Assembly: GCF_949628215.1 (NCBI RefSeq)
Contig: NC_134281.1
Coordinates: forward strand, 11,356,501-11,420,500
Direction: 5' to 3'
Source: Phalacrocorax aristotelis
Lineage: Eukaryota > Chordata > Aves > Suliformes > Phalacrocoracidae
Length of the DNA: 64,000 bases
In this document: in pieces, positions 45,370 to 59,113 of the stretch
Layout of the letters: the number at the start of each line of letters is the position of its first letter
Position numbering within the stretch: position 1 is the stretch's first letter
Notes under the pieces: generated by a model
Databases searched by the model: none
What the model was told of the DNA's origin: nothing
What the model saw: only the letters and a program-made list of their open reading frames with translations
Position numbers and translations under genes: made by a program

Positions 45370-48300
45370 TCACAGCTCTTCTGCATCCCCCTGGGAGCCA
45401 CCATGTGCCTCCTGGGCATGGGGCTCAGCTGCCCCAGGCCTGGCCGTGGTGTCCAGGCACTGGGTGCCAGCCCAGGCAGGTGCAGCCCCTCGGCAGGAGG
45501 GGGCCTGGCCCATGGGTCCCCAGGGGCTGCTGGCCAGCGAGGGTCCCTTGGGGCAGTGAGATAGGCGCCCTGGCCGGGAGATGGACACTAAGCCAGGGCA
45601 GAGCTGTGGCAGCCCCCGGCTCCTGGCACGGCAGCCCAGGGGCTGCGGTGGTGCTGGGTGGGCTGAGCTGGGGGGGCAGCAGCGGCTCCATTGCCCCAGA
45701 GGAGCCAGCTGCCCCTGCAGTGCTCTGGGCTGGGGGAGTGGGGCTGCCCTGCCCCAGGGCCTGGGAGGTGTGGGGTGCTGGGGGGTGCCAGCTGCAGCAG
45801 TGGGGGGCTTGCCGTGGGCTCGGCGGTGTGCCAGCTGGGCCTTCCTCAGGGAGCAGCCTTGCACTATCAGCTTCAGCCCCACATATAGAGGCACAGGCAC
45901 AGCCGCCTGCAGGAGGACACGGGGGGAAGTGGGGACTTGGGGTGCCCAGAGGGTGCTGCTGGCCCCATAGCCCCCCCCACCCCAAGCCCACCTCCTTGTA
46001 GATGAGCTCAAAGGCACCAGTGGGGCAGGTGGGGTCGTTCTTGTGGTCAATGACCACGCGCAGCGTGTCCCGCTGGACGCTGGCACAGAGCCGGCTGGTC
46101 ACTGTTGAGGAGGGGGCCATGGTGGGGCTGGCGTTGATCTCCAGCAGCCAGGGCTGGCAATCCTCCCCAAAGACAAAGTCAGCCCCGTAGAGCTCAAAGC
46201 TGCCCTTGCGGGCCCCCACCAGGTCTTGGGCACTGCGCAGGGCGCCTACCACCGCCACCTTCATGCCAGGCACCATCACTGTGTGCCAGGCATCCGCATG
46301 CCCCACATGTGCCAGGTACGCCTGGAGCTGTTGGCAGGACCAGGTCTGGTCAGGGGGCAGCTGGGGATGCCTGCCCCGCACTGGCCCACACTGCTTCTGG
46401 ATGGAGACGTTGCAGAGGTGCCGGGCACTGGGGTGGGGAGAGCGGGGCCGGGTCAGTGGGGTGCCAGCAGGTGCTGGGGTATTGGGGTGCAGCACAGGGG
46501 GCACTCACGGGTCCAGGCGGCAGAGGGAGAAGGGCTGGGAGCAGAAGCGCAGGTAGCTCTCACGGTAAAACCAGACGGTTAGTGGGTTCCAGTCGGTCAC
46601 CAGGAACCATTGCCGGACATCAAATTTGGTGCCAAAGATGAGCAGCAGCCGCTCCACATACTTCTGCACCACCCACTCACCTGCCCGCACCAGGGGTGCC
46701 ACACAGCCCCCTGCCAGCCGCAGCAGCTCCTCCAGCTGCGCCTTGCAGACGATGCCTGTGGGACGTGGGGATGGTGGGGCCCCATCTTTGGCAGGGAGCC
46801 CATGTCCCCCACTTCCTCCAGCCTTACCCCTGCCACGGGATTTGGCACCGGGTTTGAGGATCCAGACGTTGCGGTCGCCCTCCATGCCGAGCTGGGGCAG
46901 CTGCCCTGCCAGGTGCCGCAGCAGGGCCTGGCACCGCTCCCGTTGCACCCCACTCAGCACTAGCCTGGCCCCCTCGCTGTGGGGGGATGCAGGGGGCTCA
47001 GTGGCAGCCCCACTGCAGCAGCCCACCCATCCTGCTTGGTACTCACTGTGCCACACGATAGCAGTCCCGCAGGAAGCGGTCCCAGTCGGTGGCTGTCATG
47101 CAGGGTGCCAGGGAGTCCCCATCAATGTCCTGGTGCTGCAGGCTGCCCAGGTGCTGCTCACAGACCTGCAGGGCCTCCTCCACCAGCTGGGGGGGCAGGA
47201 GAAGCCCTGGACCCGCTGTGGATGGCATGGGGTCAGGGAAGTGACTCCCAGGGACCTGCTGTGCCACCCCTGGGGCTGCGGCACAGAGCCTGCCCATGGG
47301 ATGGGTGGCTTTGGGTGCACAGGGATGGGCTGGAGGGACAGGGCACCCGTAAGGTGGGGTGGTAAGGGAGTGGGGGGGGGGGGTCCCAAGCCACAGCCCC
47401 GAGCAGAGGGTCAGCCCCTAGGCATACCTCTGACCCCAAGCTCCCTGTCCCTCTCCTCCTAGGCCCAGCTCCACAAGCTCACCTGGCTCCTCGCCAGATT
47501 TCAGGGACTGCTCTGTCCCCACCAGCACATCCCCAGCCCTCTCCAGGGCCATTTTGAGCAGGCTGCGAGCTGCTGTCAGGCGGAAATCCTCTGCAAGGGT
47601 GGGTATCGTCCCCACCCGGTCCTGCACAGGACATGGGGGGACCAGAGGCATGGGGGGACAGGAAGGTGATGGCCACATTGGGTCACGCCAGGCCTGAGCT
47701 CACCGATGAAGGCTTGCCGCTCATCCGCGGCCCCCAGCCGGTAACACCGGGGGAAGAAGGTGTCGGGGTCAGCTTGGTCGAACCAGGGCAGGTTTCGCAG
47801 GTTGAGGCACAATCCCTCCTGTTTAGAGAAGGGTGGCAGCCCCCACTGGAGCCTCCCCACCTTATTGTGTAACCCCACCCCCACCCCGGGGGGTCCAGGC
47901 TCCCACCTTGGTGGTGAAGGCGCCCACCCGGGCATAGTGGTTCACCACCTGGTCCTGCCGCAGCAGCTGGCAGTCAACAGCACCACAGCGGTTGGTCCAG
48001 ATGAAGTACGGCACCTGGTCCCGCACCAGGCAGGACTGTGGGAGGGGGAGGCCAGGGTGAGGCACAGACCCCCCATCCCACCCTCACCCCCATCCCAGGC
48101 TGTGTCCTGCACCTGGGGGTCTTGGGGAAGGGTGCTGGGGGCTTGGCAGAGCCCAGCCCTGGCCCTCTCAGCTAACCATGAGGTCGTGGATGCCATCGGG
48201 TTCCTCATCCCGCTCCTCTTCCTCCTCTTCACCAGGTGGACATGGGGAAGACCAGGCCCCACAGCATGCCGACCCCACCTCTGGCTCCAGCACTGCCTCC

Positions 48301-48839
48301 CCCTGCTCAGCAGTATTAGCATCACCTCCCTCCTCCTGCAGCTGCTTCTCCCAGCTGCCACAATGCTGCTCCAGCTGGCTGCCCACCCTGCCTGTGCTGG
48401 GGAGCTTCCTCTCCACCCAGCCCCGGGCCCGCAGCAGGCTGCGGATGACAGGGTAGGGGCCCAGCACCGAGAAGATCTTCTTCTCCTGGGAAGGGAACCA
48501 AGGGTTCAGCTTTTGCCCTCTGGCCATAAATACAGTAAATGCAGGTGCATGGCCAGTTGGGGGGGTGTGAAGTCAGGCCCCTCACCTTGATGGCCCTCTT
48601 GACGCGCAGCTTGGCCCTCTGGAGCCGCTCAGGATTGAGTGAAGGGTGGTGGCAGCTGCAGCAGCTGGCGGTGGCAGATATTGCCTGCCCTATAACGACA
48701 GCCCCAGCTGACCCGACTGCCCCCACGTCCCCAGCCCTGTGGGGCAGGCAGAGAGGGGGAGAAGGCACCTACCTGCCTGCCTCTGCCTGACCCAGCCAGG
48801 GGTCCCCAGCCCAGTGTTCACTGACCCGCTGAGCCTCAT
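45370..48839 (-). CDS. TTLL3: Tubulin monoglycylase TTLL3
   Basis: TTLL3 adds the first glycine of side chains on axonemal tubulin in cilia and flagella. Eleven exons join in phase to 789 aa: 48773-48839, 48586-48689, 48177-48485, 47907-48035, 47704-47818, 47483-47590, 47047-47215, 46828-46976, 46509-46755, 45992-46427 and 45370-45906. Conserved blocks are [61 protein letters not shown], the ATP-grasp parts [39 protein letters not shown] and [20 protein letters not shown], then [10 protein letters not shown]. The first exon (Met at 48839) is inferred only from phase and a good donor; the next exon onward is firm. The C-terminal tail is proline-rich and poorly conserved. It lies downstream of ARPC4 on the same strand. 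Confidence 0.92.
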
Positions 48840-49730
48840 TTTGGTGCCCTGTGTGCCCACCGAGAGAACCCGCTCCCCTGCCGTGCTCTTGTTCCCAACC
48901 TGGCAGGCCAGGGGGCAGCTGGGACATCTCCTGCTCTGGCAGTGCCCCCCCCAGCTAGGGGTCTGCATGCCCACAGTGCTGCTCTCCATGGGGCACCGTC
49001 CCACGGCAGCCTGAGGGTGAGGGGAGCTGTGGGTGGCTCTGCCTCCCCCACGGACCAAGCAGATCCCCTGGTCCCCTTGTCCCACTGGGGATTGAGGTGG
49101 GGGGTCCAGTGCAGGATTCAGTCCCCCAACCCTGGCCCTGCCATGACAGCAGAGCCATGGGTCTGGCCACCGTGCTGGCTCCACTGCCCTGAAGTGGGGG
49201 AAAATAACCAGCCCCCCAGCGCCACGTGGTCACCCCACTGTGCCCACACACCCTTCCTACAGCCCCCCCAGCCTCCTGCATCCCCCCAAACCCTTTTGAA
49301 CTCCACACCTAGAGACACGCCCCCCAGCCCCCCTTCAAACCCTCCCACTCCCCCCGACACCCCCATACCCCTCCCTTCGCACCCCCAGCCATGCCCGCAC
49401 CACCGGCGCCACCCCTTCTGTTTGCCGTTGCCATGGCGACCTTCCAGGCCCCGCCCGCCGCCAGGCCCCGCCCCCCGGTGCGGCGGGTCCCGCCTGTGCA
49501 GCAAGAGGGAGGGAGGAAGGAAAGCGACAGTGGTTACAGCAAACGACCGCTTTAAAAAAACGAGACGAGACAGCAGCAGCACCCGGGGCCGCTCTGCTGC
49601 AAAGCGGGGGCCACTCCTGGCCCGGCGAGGGGCAGGCGGGGGCCGGCCCGGCCACCCCCAGGGGCAGCAGCAGCAGGCACAGTGCCGGGGGGCACAAGCG
49701 TTGGGGAGCCACGGGGTCCTGCACCACGGC
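48840..49730 (-). other. TTLL3 upstream region and ARPC4 3' UTR
   Basis: From the ARPC4 stop codon down to the TTLL3 start there is no other gene. The ARPC4 3' UTR occupies the right part; no canonical minus-strand AATAAA is visible, and an A/T patch near 49550-49560 (TTTAAA) is the only candidate signal. The CG-rich patch near 49430-49500 with the X-box is the likely TTLL3 promoter. Confidence 0.45.
49427..49440 (-). promoter_or_regulatory. RFX X-box in the probable TTLL3 promoter
   Basis: On the minus strand the site reads GTCGCCATGGCAAC, a full match to the RFX X-box consensus GTNRCC-N2-RGYAAC. It lies in a CG-rich patch about 590 bp upstream of the proposed TTLL3 start and on its coding strand. 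RFX factors control ciliary genes, which fits TTLL3. Confidence 0.65.
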
Positions 49731-51268
49731 CTAAAACTGAAAAGCAAGAGGAGAAAAGAGAGGTGGCCATCAGTCCCTACCTGCGTGTGCTCCTCTAGCC
49801 CTCGCCCACCCTCCCGGGGTGTCACTGGGGAGGGGGACTCTGCATCCCACCACAGCAGCCACTGCAAGGGCTGCATCCCCCCAGCTGTTGCCCATCCCTG
49901 AGTGTGCTCTGGGGGTCTCAAAGCTGGCACTTCATGAGCAAAGGGGATGCGAGCTCCCCAGCTGCTCCCACAGATGGAACAGGGTGGGCTCTGGGCACAA
50001 GGGCCACAGCAGGTTGGAGCCCCCACCCCACTCCCAAAATAAGGGACCTGCCACCTCCCGGTTCAGAGTCTCACATTCTTGAGGAACTCCTCTGCCACGA
50101 TGCGGGCCCTGGCATTGACGGAGAGCTTCATCTCGCTGATCTCCTTGTCAATCTCTTCCATGAAATGGATGACAAAGTCCACCAGCTTGTGCTTGTACAT
50201 CTGCTCCGTGTGGAAGTTTGTGATCAAGAAGCTGATGTCATAGCCCTGGGGACAAGAAAAGCACCCCAGGGATGAACACCTGGGCCACTGGCCACACGAC
50301 CTCACATCCCAGTTCCGCACTGGAGACCCCCCTGTGCCAGGAGCCGCTCCGCCCCATCATCTTACCTCCACAGGCTTCCTGCGCAGGATGAAGAAGTTCT
50401 CAGCCCTCATCATCATGAAGCGCATGAATTTGTGGCACAAAATCTTCTCGATCTCATCAGCCTGGGGAGAGGAAAGGGAAGTGAGGCTTCCCCTGTGCAA
50501 GGCCAGAGCTGCAAGCCCACCGCCCCCTGACTCACCTGCTTCACCGCGATGCTGACACGCACGGAATTGATGGAGCCCTCAATGAGAACCTTCTCCTTCT
50601 CATTCCTGCTGATGATTACTGGCTGCAACAGCAGCTCTTTGCTGCTCCTGCGAGTGGAGGAAGGGCAGGACTGGCTCAGAAGGAAGCAGTTAGTGGTGAA
50701 AACAGGGATGGGGAGCACACAAGCAGAGGGCCATGGGGATTGCAGCTTTTCCTTCACATTGCCAGACAATGCTTTCCACCTCCCGGAGGCAGGCCCAAGC
50801 CAGACCCCCCTGTTCCCCACGGCGAGCCCCATGCATGCGGGGTGGCAGCCGGTGGGTGCAGAGGCCTGCCCGGCTACACCGGGCTGCCCAGCGGACCGGC
50901 CCCGGCGGCCCCCAGGTCTGGCAGCCCGCCCGGCATAGAGCTCCGCCGATGCGTCTGTCCCCGCCCGCCCCCGGCCCCATTACCTGACTTCCACCTCAGG
51001 CTTGTTGTGCCGCTCCACCACCTGCGAGGAGAAGTTCTCCAGGCACAGCGCGGCCTGCAGCGTGGCGCGCACCGCGTTCAGGTACGGGCGCAGCGTGGCA
51101 GTCTGCGGGGACACGGCGGCGTCAGCACCCCCGCACCGGGACCAGCCGCCGCCCTCCGGCCCCGGCCCCGCTCACGACACAGACACCGCCGTGCCGTCCC
51201 CCCATCCCCCCCCCATCCCCATCCCCATCCCCGCCCCCGGCCCGGCCCGACGCCCCCCACCCCACCAT
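49731..51268 (-). CDS. ARPC4: Actin-related protein 2/3 complex subunit 4
   Basis: ARPC4 (p20) is a core subunit of the Arp2/3 complex that nucleates branched actin. Six coding exons join to exactly 168 aa, the invariant family length: 51266-51268, 50984-51102, 50536-50647, 50366-50461, 50075-50245 and 49731-49736. The first exon codes only Met, and the last codes only Phe and the stop. The protein is nearly identical to human ARPC4: [75 protein letters not shown] and [20 protein letters not shown]. It shares a divergent promoter with TADA3 and lies upstream of TTLL3, a pair known for read-through transcripts in human. Confidence 0.98.
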
Positions 51269-51928
51269 GGTGGCGGCTCCGGTCCGGTCCCGGTAAAAGG
51301 AAGTGGCAGGTCCCTTCTTCCGGGATGCGAGGGACCGTCCACTGCGGCGGGAGGCGGGTGTAAGCGGGAGGTTCCCGCCCCGCGTTCAGGGCCCGGGCAG
51401 CAGCGAAGAGGCCTCGCTACGGAATAGAGCGAGGATGTGGCGGCGATGGGGAACGGTCACGGTGGTGGTGGCGGCGGCGGGCGGTTCCCGCACAATTCCT
51501 CCCCCCCCGCCGCGCTTGGTACGCTCCTGTCATCGCTTCCATATTAGGGAAGGGCGATGGAGAGCGGGCCGGATCAATGAGCGGCGGGCTCCTGGCGTGG
51601 CTGGGCCAATGGGAGAGCGCAGGGCGGGGCGCCCGCCGCCTACGGAGGCCGGAAGGGGCGAGCGGCCTAGGCTCGGCCCGGCCCGGCCCCGCCCCGCCGG
51701 CGCCCCTCCGTGTCCCGGGTCCTCTCCGCTCTCCCCGTGTCCATCAGAACCCCCCGGTGCCCCTCAACCTCCGCCCCCTCCCCCCCCAGTGCCGTCCCCC
51801 ACCTCGTTCCCCTCAGCCCCCCGGTGATCCCCTCCCGGGTTCTTTTCAGCGCCCCGGTACTGCTCTGCTCCCTGTCCCCTCAGCTTCCCCGGTTCCCCCG
51901 CAGTCCCCCGTGCTCCCCCGCAGCCGCC
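51269..51928. promoter_or_regulatory. Divergent ARPC4 / TADA3 CpG promoter
   Basis: 660 bp separates the two start codons. It is CG-rich throughout, with no TATA box in a useful position, typical of a two-way housekeeping promoter. A CCAAT (GGCCAATGGGAG) lies at about 51603-51614. Confidence 0.6.
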
Positions 51929-54160
51929 ATGAGCGAGCTGAAGGATTGTCCGCTGCAGTTCCACGACTTCAAGTCGGTGGACCATGTGAAGGTGTGCCCT
52001 CGGTACACGGCCGTGCTGGCCCGCTCGGAGGACGATGGTATCGGCATCGAGGAGCTGGACACACTGCAGCTGGAGCTGGAGACGCTGCTCTCCTCTGCCA
52101 GCCGCCGCCTCCGTGTCCTGGAGGCCGAGACCCAGGTGCTGGGACTGCGGGCGTGGGGTGGCTCCCCCGCCCCGTTCGTTCCCACCAAGGGGGCTGCCTC
52201 TAGTGCGGCCCTGCCCGGCGCTGGCTGCGGGACCCGACGAGGCATCCCTCTCTTCCAGATTCTGACGGACTGGCAGGACAAGAAGGGTGACCGGCGTTTT
52301 CTGAAGCTGAGCAGGGAACACGATGTGGGCACCTCTGTCAAGCACGGGAAACCCAAGAAGCAGAAGCTGGAGGGCAAAGGGGGCCACGGGACCGGGCCTG
52401 GCCCCGGCCGGCCCAAGTCCAAGAACCTGCAGCCCAAGATCCAGGAATACGAGTTCCAGGATGATCCCATTGATGTGCCCCGCATTCCCAAAAACGATGC
52501 TCCGAACAGGTGTGTGGGTGTTGGGGGGCGTTGGGATCATCCTCCTCGCAGTACCCAGCACGAGGCCTGCCCCCAGCTGGAGGGAAGAGGTGCCCTGGGG
52601 GGAAACAGGGAGTGCATGTTGGCTTCCGTAGGGTCCCTATAGCTCTCCCTCACACTTTATGCGTCCTTGCAGGTTCTGGGCATCGGTGGAGCCGTACTGT
52701 GCCGATCTCACCAACGAGGAGGTCAGAGTCCTGGAGGAGCTTCTCAAGCCGCCGGAGGATGAGGCTGAGCATTACAAGGTGAAACACTCCTAAGCCTGTC
52801 CCCTCCCCTGTCTCCCTGTTCCCTCCTGGCCTTCGGCTGCTCTGTCCCCTCCTGCGCCTCAGAGCGAGCATTCCTGCCTGGGGATGATGCCATGGTGCTG
52901 GCAAGGTGGGAGGTGAGATGAGGGGCTCCGGGAGCTGTGCTGAGTCCTGCTTTCACAGATCCCACCCCTGGGGAAGCATTACTCTCAGCGCTGGGCCCAG
53001 GAGGACCTGCTAGAGGAGCAGAAGGATGGAGCCCGGGCAGCGGCTGCTGCTGACAAGAAAAAAGGCGTCCTGGGGCCACTGACCGAGCTGGACACCAAAG
53101 GTTCCTCTGTCCCCACCTGCCTTTGCCAGTGCAAGGGGTCTGGAGGGGCTGCAGGCACCCACGCTGGCAGAGCTGAGTCCTGGCCTCTCGCCCCCTGCCC
53201 CTGCTGCTCACCTCTGTGTGTTTGGGGTTGTTTTCCCACTCCCACTTCTTCCTAGATGTTGATGCCCTGCTGAAGAAGTCGGAGGCCCAGCATGAGCAGC
53301 CGGAGGATGGGTGTCCCTTTGGGCCCCTGACACAGCGTCTCCTGCAGGCCCTCGTGGAGGTGAGGGGGCTCTGTGGGGCCATGCTGACCTGGCCCTGTGG
53401 GGCAGTGTCGCCCCGGCCCAGCGCCGTGACCCTTCCCTTGTGCTCCCATCACTAGGAGAACATCATCTCCCCTGTCGAGGACTCCCCCATCCCGGAGATC
53501 GCCGGCAAAGACTCGGGAGCTGACGGCGCTGGTACATCTCCCCGAAGCCAGAACAAGCCCTTCAGGTGAGCAACTGGGGTGGCCCTGGAGCTCAGAGGTG
53601 CTGGGTGCGCTGGTGGCCCCCCTGCCCCAGCGAGTCGTGGGGAGCAAATGGTGCACAGTGGGTGGCAGCCGCTCTCTGCCCCGGCAGTGTCCCCCACACC
53701 AAGTCGTTGGAGGGGCGGATCAAGGAGGAGCTGGTGGCCCAGGGCCTGCTGGAGTCAGAGGACCGGCCGGCTGAGGACTCGGAGGATGAGGTGCTGGCCG
53801 AGCTGCGCAAGCGTCAGGCTGAGCTGAAGGCCCTCAGTGCGCACAACCGCGCCAAGAAGCATGAGCTGCTGCGGTGAGTGTGGGCAGGGATGGGCACAGG
53901 CAGGGGGCTGCCCAGTGTGGGCTGACACTCCCCTTTGTGTGTGTGTGTGTCCGTTCTGTGCCCCCAGGCTGGCCAAGGAGGAGCTGCACCGGCAGGAGCT
54001 GCGGCAGCGCGTCCGTATGGCCGACAACGAGGTGATGGATGCCTTCCGCAAGATCATGGCCGCCCGGCAGAAGAAGCGCACGCCCACCAAGAAGGAGAAG
54101 GACCAGGCCTGGAAGACGCTGAAGGAGCGGGAGAGCATCCTCAAGCTGCTGGATGGGTAG
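51929..54160 (+). CDS. TADA3: Transcriptional adapter 3 (ADA3)
   Basis: TADA3 is part of the histone acetyltransferase module of SAGA and ATAC, bridging GCN5/PCAF and TADA2. Eight coding exons join in phase to 432 aa, equal to human: 51929-52135, 52259-52509, 52673-52778, 52959-53100, 53256-53359, 53456-53565, 53688-53873 and 53968-54160. The protein starts MSELKDCPLQFHDFKSVDHV, has IQEYEFQDDPIDVPRIPKND in the middle, and ends with a conserved helical domain (LEGRIKEELVAQGLLES and the segment up to ILKLLDG). Intron 1 is open in frame with its flanking exons, so it forms a longer open frame, but the splice sites are good and the human protein lacks it. An alternating GT run lies just before the last exon. 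Confidence 0.98.
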
Positions 54161-54662
54161 CGGGAGCCAAGGACCACCCCCTCAGCCCTGGACCTGGGCA
54201 CCCAGGCGTGGCAGCCGTACCCCTGTCACCCTCAGGGTGCTGCTGTGCCTGTGCCCTGCCCGCACTCGCTCTGCCAGCATGGGACAGGGGGGAGCACAGC
54301 CCCCCAGGCCTGCTTGGCCTCCCCGCCTGGGTGATGCCCCAGCTGCTGTCCCCTTGCTGTCTCCTTGCTGTCCCCTGCCTGCGCGGGGCTGATGCCCACC
54401 CAGGCTGGGAACCCCACAGTGGGAATGGTCCCCCCACTGCTCCCTGTTATTTGGAGGGTGACATCAGCTTGGCTGCTGTGGTGGACAGACGTGGCCACTG
54501 TTATGGGTGTGGCTCTCACAGTCCCCTGTCCTCTCCCACGGTCCTGGGGAGGGATCCTGGCTCCCACGGGGTGGGGCGTGGGGAGGGGAAGGGGCTGGGT
54601 GGGGTGTGGATGTGACCAGACTCCCCATGTACCGGTTGGTTTCTGTGGCCGTGTGTGCAGGT

Positions 54663-54668
54663 AATAAA
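54663..54668 (+). promoter_or_regulatory. TADA3 poly(A) signal (AATAAA)
   Basis: A canonical hexamer lies 0.5 kb after the TADA3 stop, followed by GGTTGGGGGTGTGGTGG, a good GU-rich downstream element. Confidence 0.8.
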
Positions 54669-54919
54669 GGCAGCCTGCTGCAAGGTTGGGGGTGTGGTGG
54701 CCTCGGGGATGCCGTGGGGTGTGGGGACAGCCCTGCCGTGGGTAGGGTAGTTGCTGGTGCTGGGCTCCGTCTGGGGCGGGGGGGGGAGGTGGGTTGGGCA
54801 GTGGCGGGGCTGCCCTGCAGCCCGCTGTGGGGGTGTGCCATGCGTGTCCCCAAGGCACCCACTCGTGTCTACCCAAGGGACTCACAACGGATGCGCTCTT
54901 TCGCCCCACGCGTGACTCC

Positions 54920-55108
54920 CGCTCCCCCTCCCCCTTTTCTGCGCGGACACGCTCCCGGGCGGTCACGCGTGTCCCCCATCGGCATCCAGCTCCGCCCACG
55001 AGGGGCGTGGTCCCTCCCCTCTCTGTGACGTCACGGCTGCCCGGTGGCGCCGCGCCGGGAGGAGTCGCCGCCGCTCCGCGCGGGGCCGGGGCCGCCGCAG
55101 CGCCGTGG
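54920..55108 (+). promoter_or_regulatory. CAMK1 CpG promoter and 5' non-coding exon
   Basis: A CG-dense stretch ends at a good splice donor (CCGTGG then GTAAGG, exon end 55108). The coding exon of CAMK1 begins after an acceptor at 55608, so a 5' non-coding exon ending at 55108 is likely. A perfect cAMP-response element lies within this stretch. Confidence 0.55.
55026..55033 (+). promoter_or_regulatory. Full palindromic cAMP-response element (TGACGTCA)
   Basis: TGACGTCA is the perfect 8-bp CREB/ATF site. It lies about 75 bp before the end of the proposed CAMK1 non-coding exon, in the CpG promoter region. Confidence 0.7.
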
Positions 55109-55650
55109 GTAAGGGCGGGGCAGGGGGCGGTGTGCCCACGCGTGGGGTGGGGGGTGTCGGCCGTTGCCCACGCCAGAGCCCAAACCGGCGGGCGGTGCCG
55201 GCGCGCGACACCCGGGGAAGCGCAGCCCCGTTCCCACGCGTGTCCCGCCCAGCGCGGCTGTACCAGCTGGCACCCGTGCGGGAGTCGCGGGTGGAGACCC
55301 GCCCCCATACCACCACCCCACACCCCCCCGCCCCGCATTCACGCATGTGTCTCTGCCCCTCCCGTTGCCCGCCCATACAGGCAGGCAACAGGAGGGGTCA
55401 GTGTGTGTCCCCCGTGGGTCAACCACCCATGCCAAGATTCCTGGGGGGGGACTGTCTGTGGGACCAGCTCAAAGGCACAGGGCTTGTTCCCATCACCCTA
55501 CGATGACAACCCTCCTCTTGGCACCCAATCACCCTCCCCATAGTGTCCCCTTGCCCCCCACGCCCAGTCCACATCACACTGACATCGTGCTTCTCATTCG
55601 TGTCACAGGTGGGAGTGAGTGCCCCCCCCACCTCCCCCCCACGGGGCACC

Positions 55651-58524
<2,874 letters not shown>

Positions 58525-58904
58525 GCATGGCCCCACATAGGCACGTCCTGCTGGGGCCGGGGAGGGGGCTGGGGGTCCCGGCCCTCCCATGGGCCCAGTG
58601 TGGTGCAAGGGGCGCTGCAGTGCCAGAGCAGGGGGGTGGACACAGCACGGGGGCACCCTGCCCTGATTGCCCTGTCTCTCAGACCACAGTGGGATGGGGG
58701 GACCCTGCCCAGCCCCAGGCATGTGGGGCTGCCCTCTGCCGCAGGCTCAGAGCAGAGCTCTGCGTCGGGGCAGGGGCAGCCTGGGGACCCCACCTCAGCT
58801 CAGGCCTGTGTCCTGGGCACCCTCCCACATTACCTCCCCACCCCTGGCACTGCCCCCCCCCACCAAGCATGGTCAAGGAGAATTTTCCAAATGGATGTTT
58901 CTAT

Positions 58905-58910
58905 TTTATT
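58905..58910 (-). promoter_or_regulatory. OGG1 poly(A) signal (AATAAA on the minus strand)
   Basis: Plus-strand TTTATT lies 204 bp beyond the OGG1 stop. It sits 7 bp from the CAMK1 signal on the other strand. Confidence 0.75.
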
Positions 58911-58916
58911 GCTTGT

Positions 58917-58922
58917 AATAAA
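58917..58922 (+). promoter_or_regulatory. CAMK1 poly(A) signal (AATAAA)
   Basis: A canonical hexamer lies about 390 bp after the CAMK1 stop, inside an AT-rich island in otherwise GC-rich DNA and next to the OGG1 signal. Confidence 0.8.
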
Positions 58923-59113
58923 GGTAAAAGGCCAGCACGGCTTGCCTTGGCTCTGCCCTGGGGGGGCTGGATACAGCCCTGCTCCCCCCAGGCACGCAGT
59001 GGGCAAAAGGCAGGCAGCTGCCCACACCCCTGCCCATCCCAGGCTGGGAGCGGGGGCAGTGATACCCCTCCTACAGCCACCGATGCAGGGGCTCTGTCCT
59101 TCCTGGGGCATCC

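Noticed and set aside
51710-52642. TADA3 exons 1 and 2 as one long exon
   Set aside because: The open frame continues through intron 1, but the intron peptide is absent from the human protein, the splice sites are good, and removal gives exactly 432 aa.
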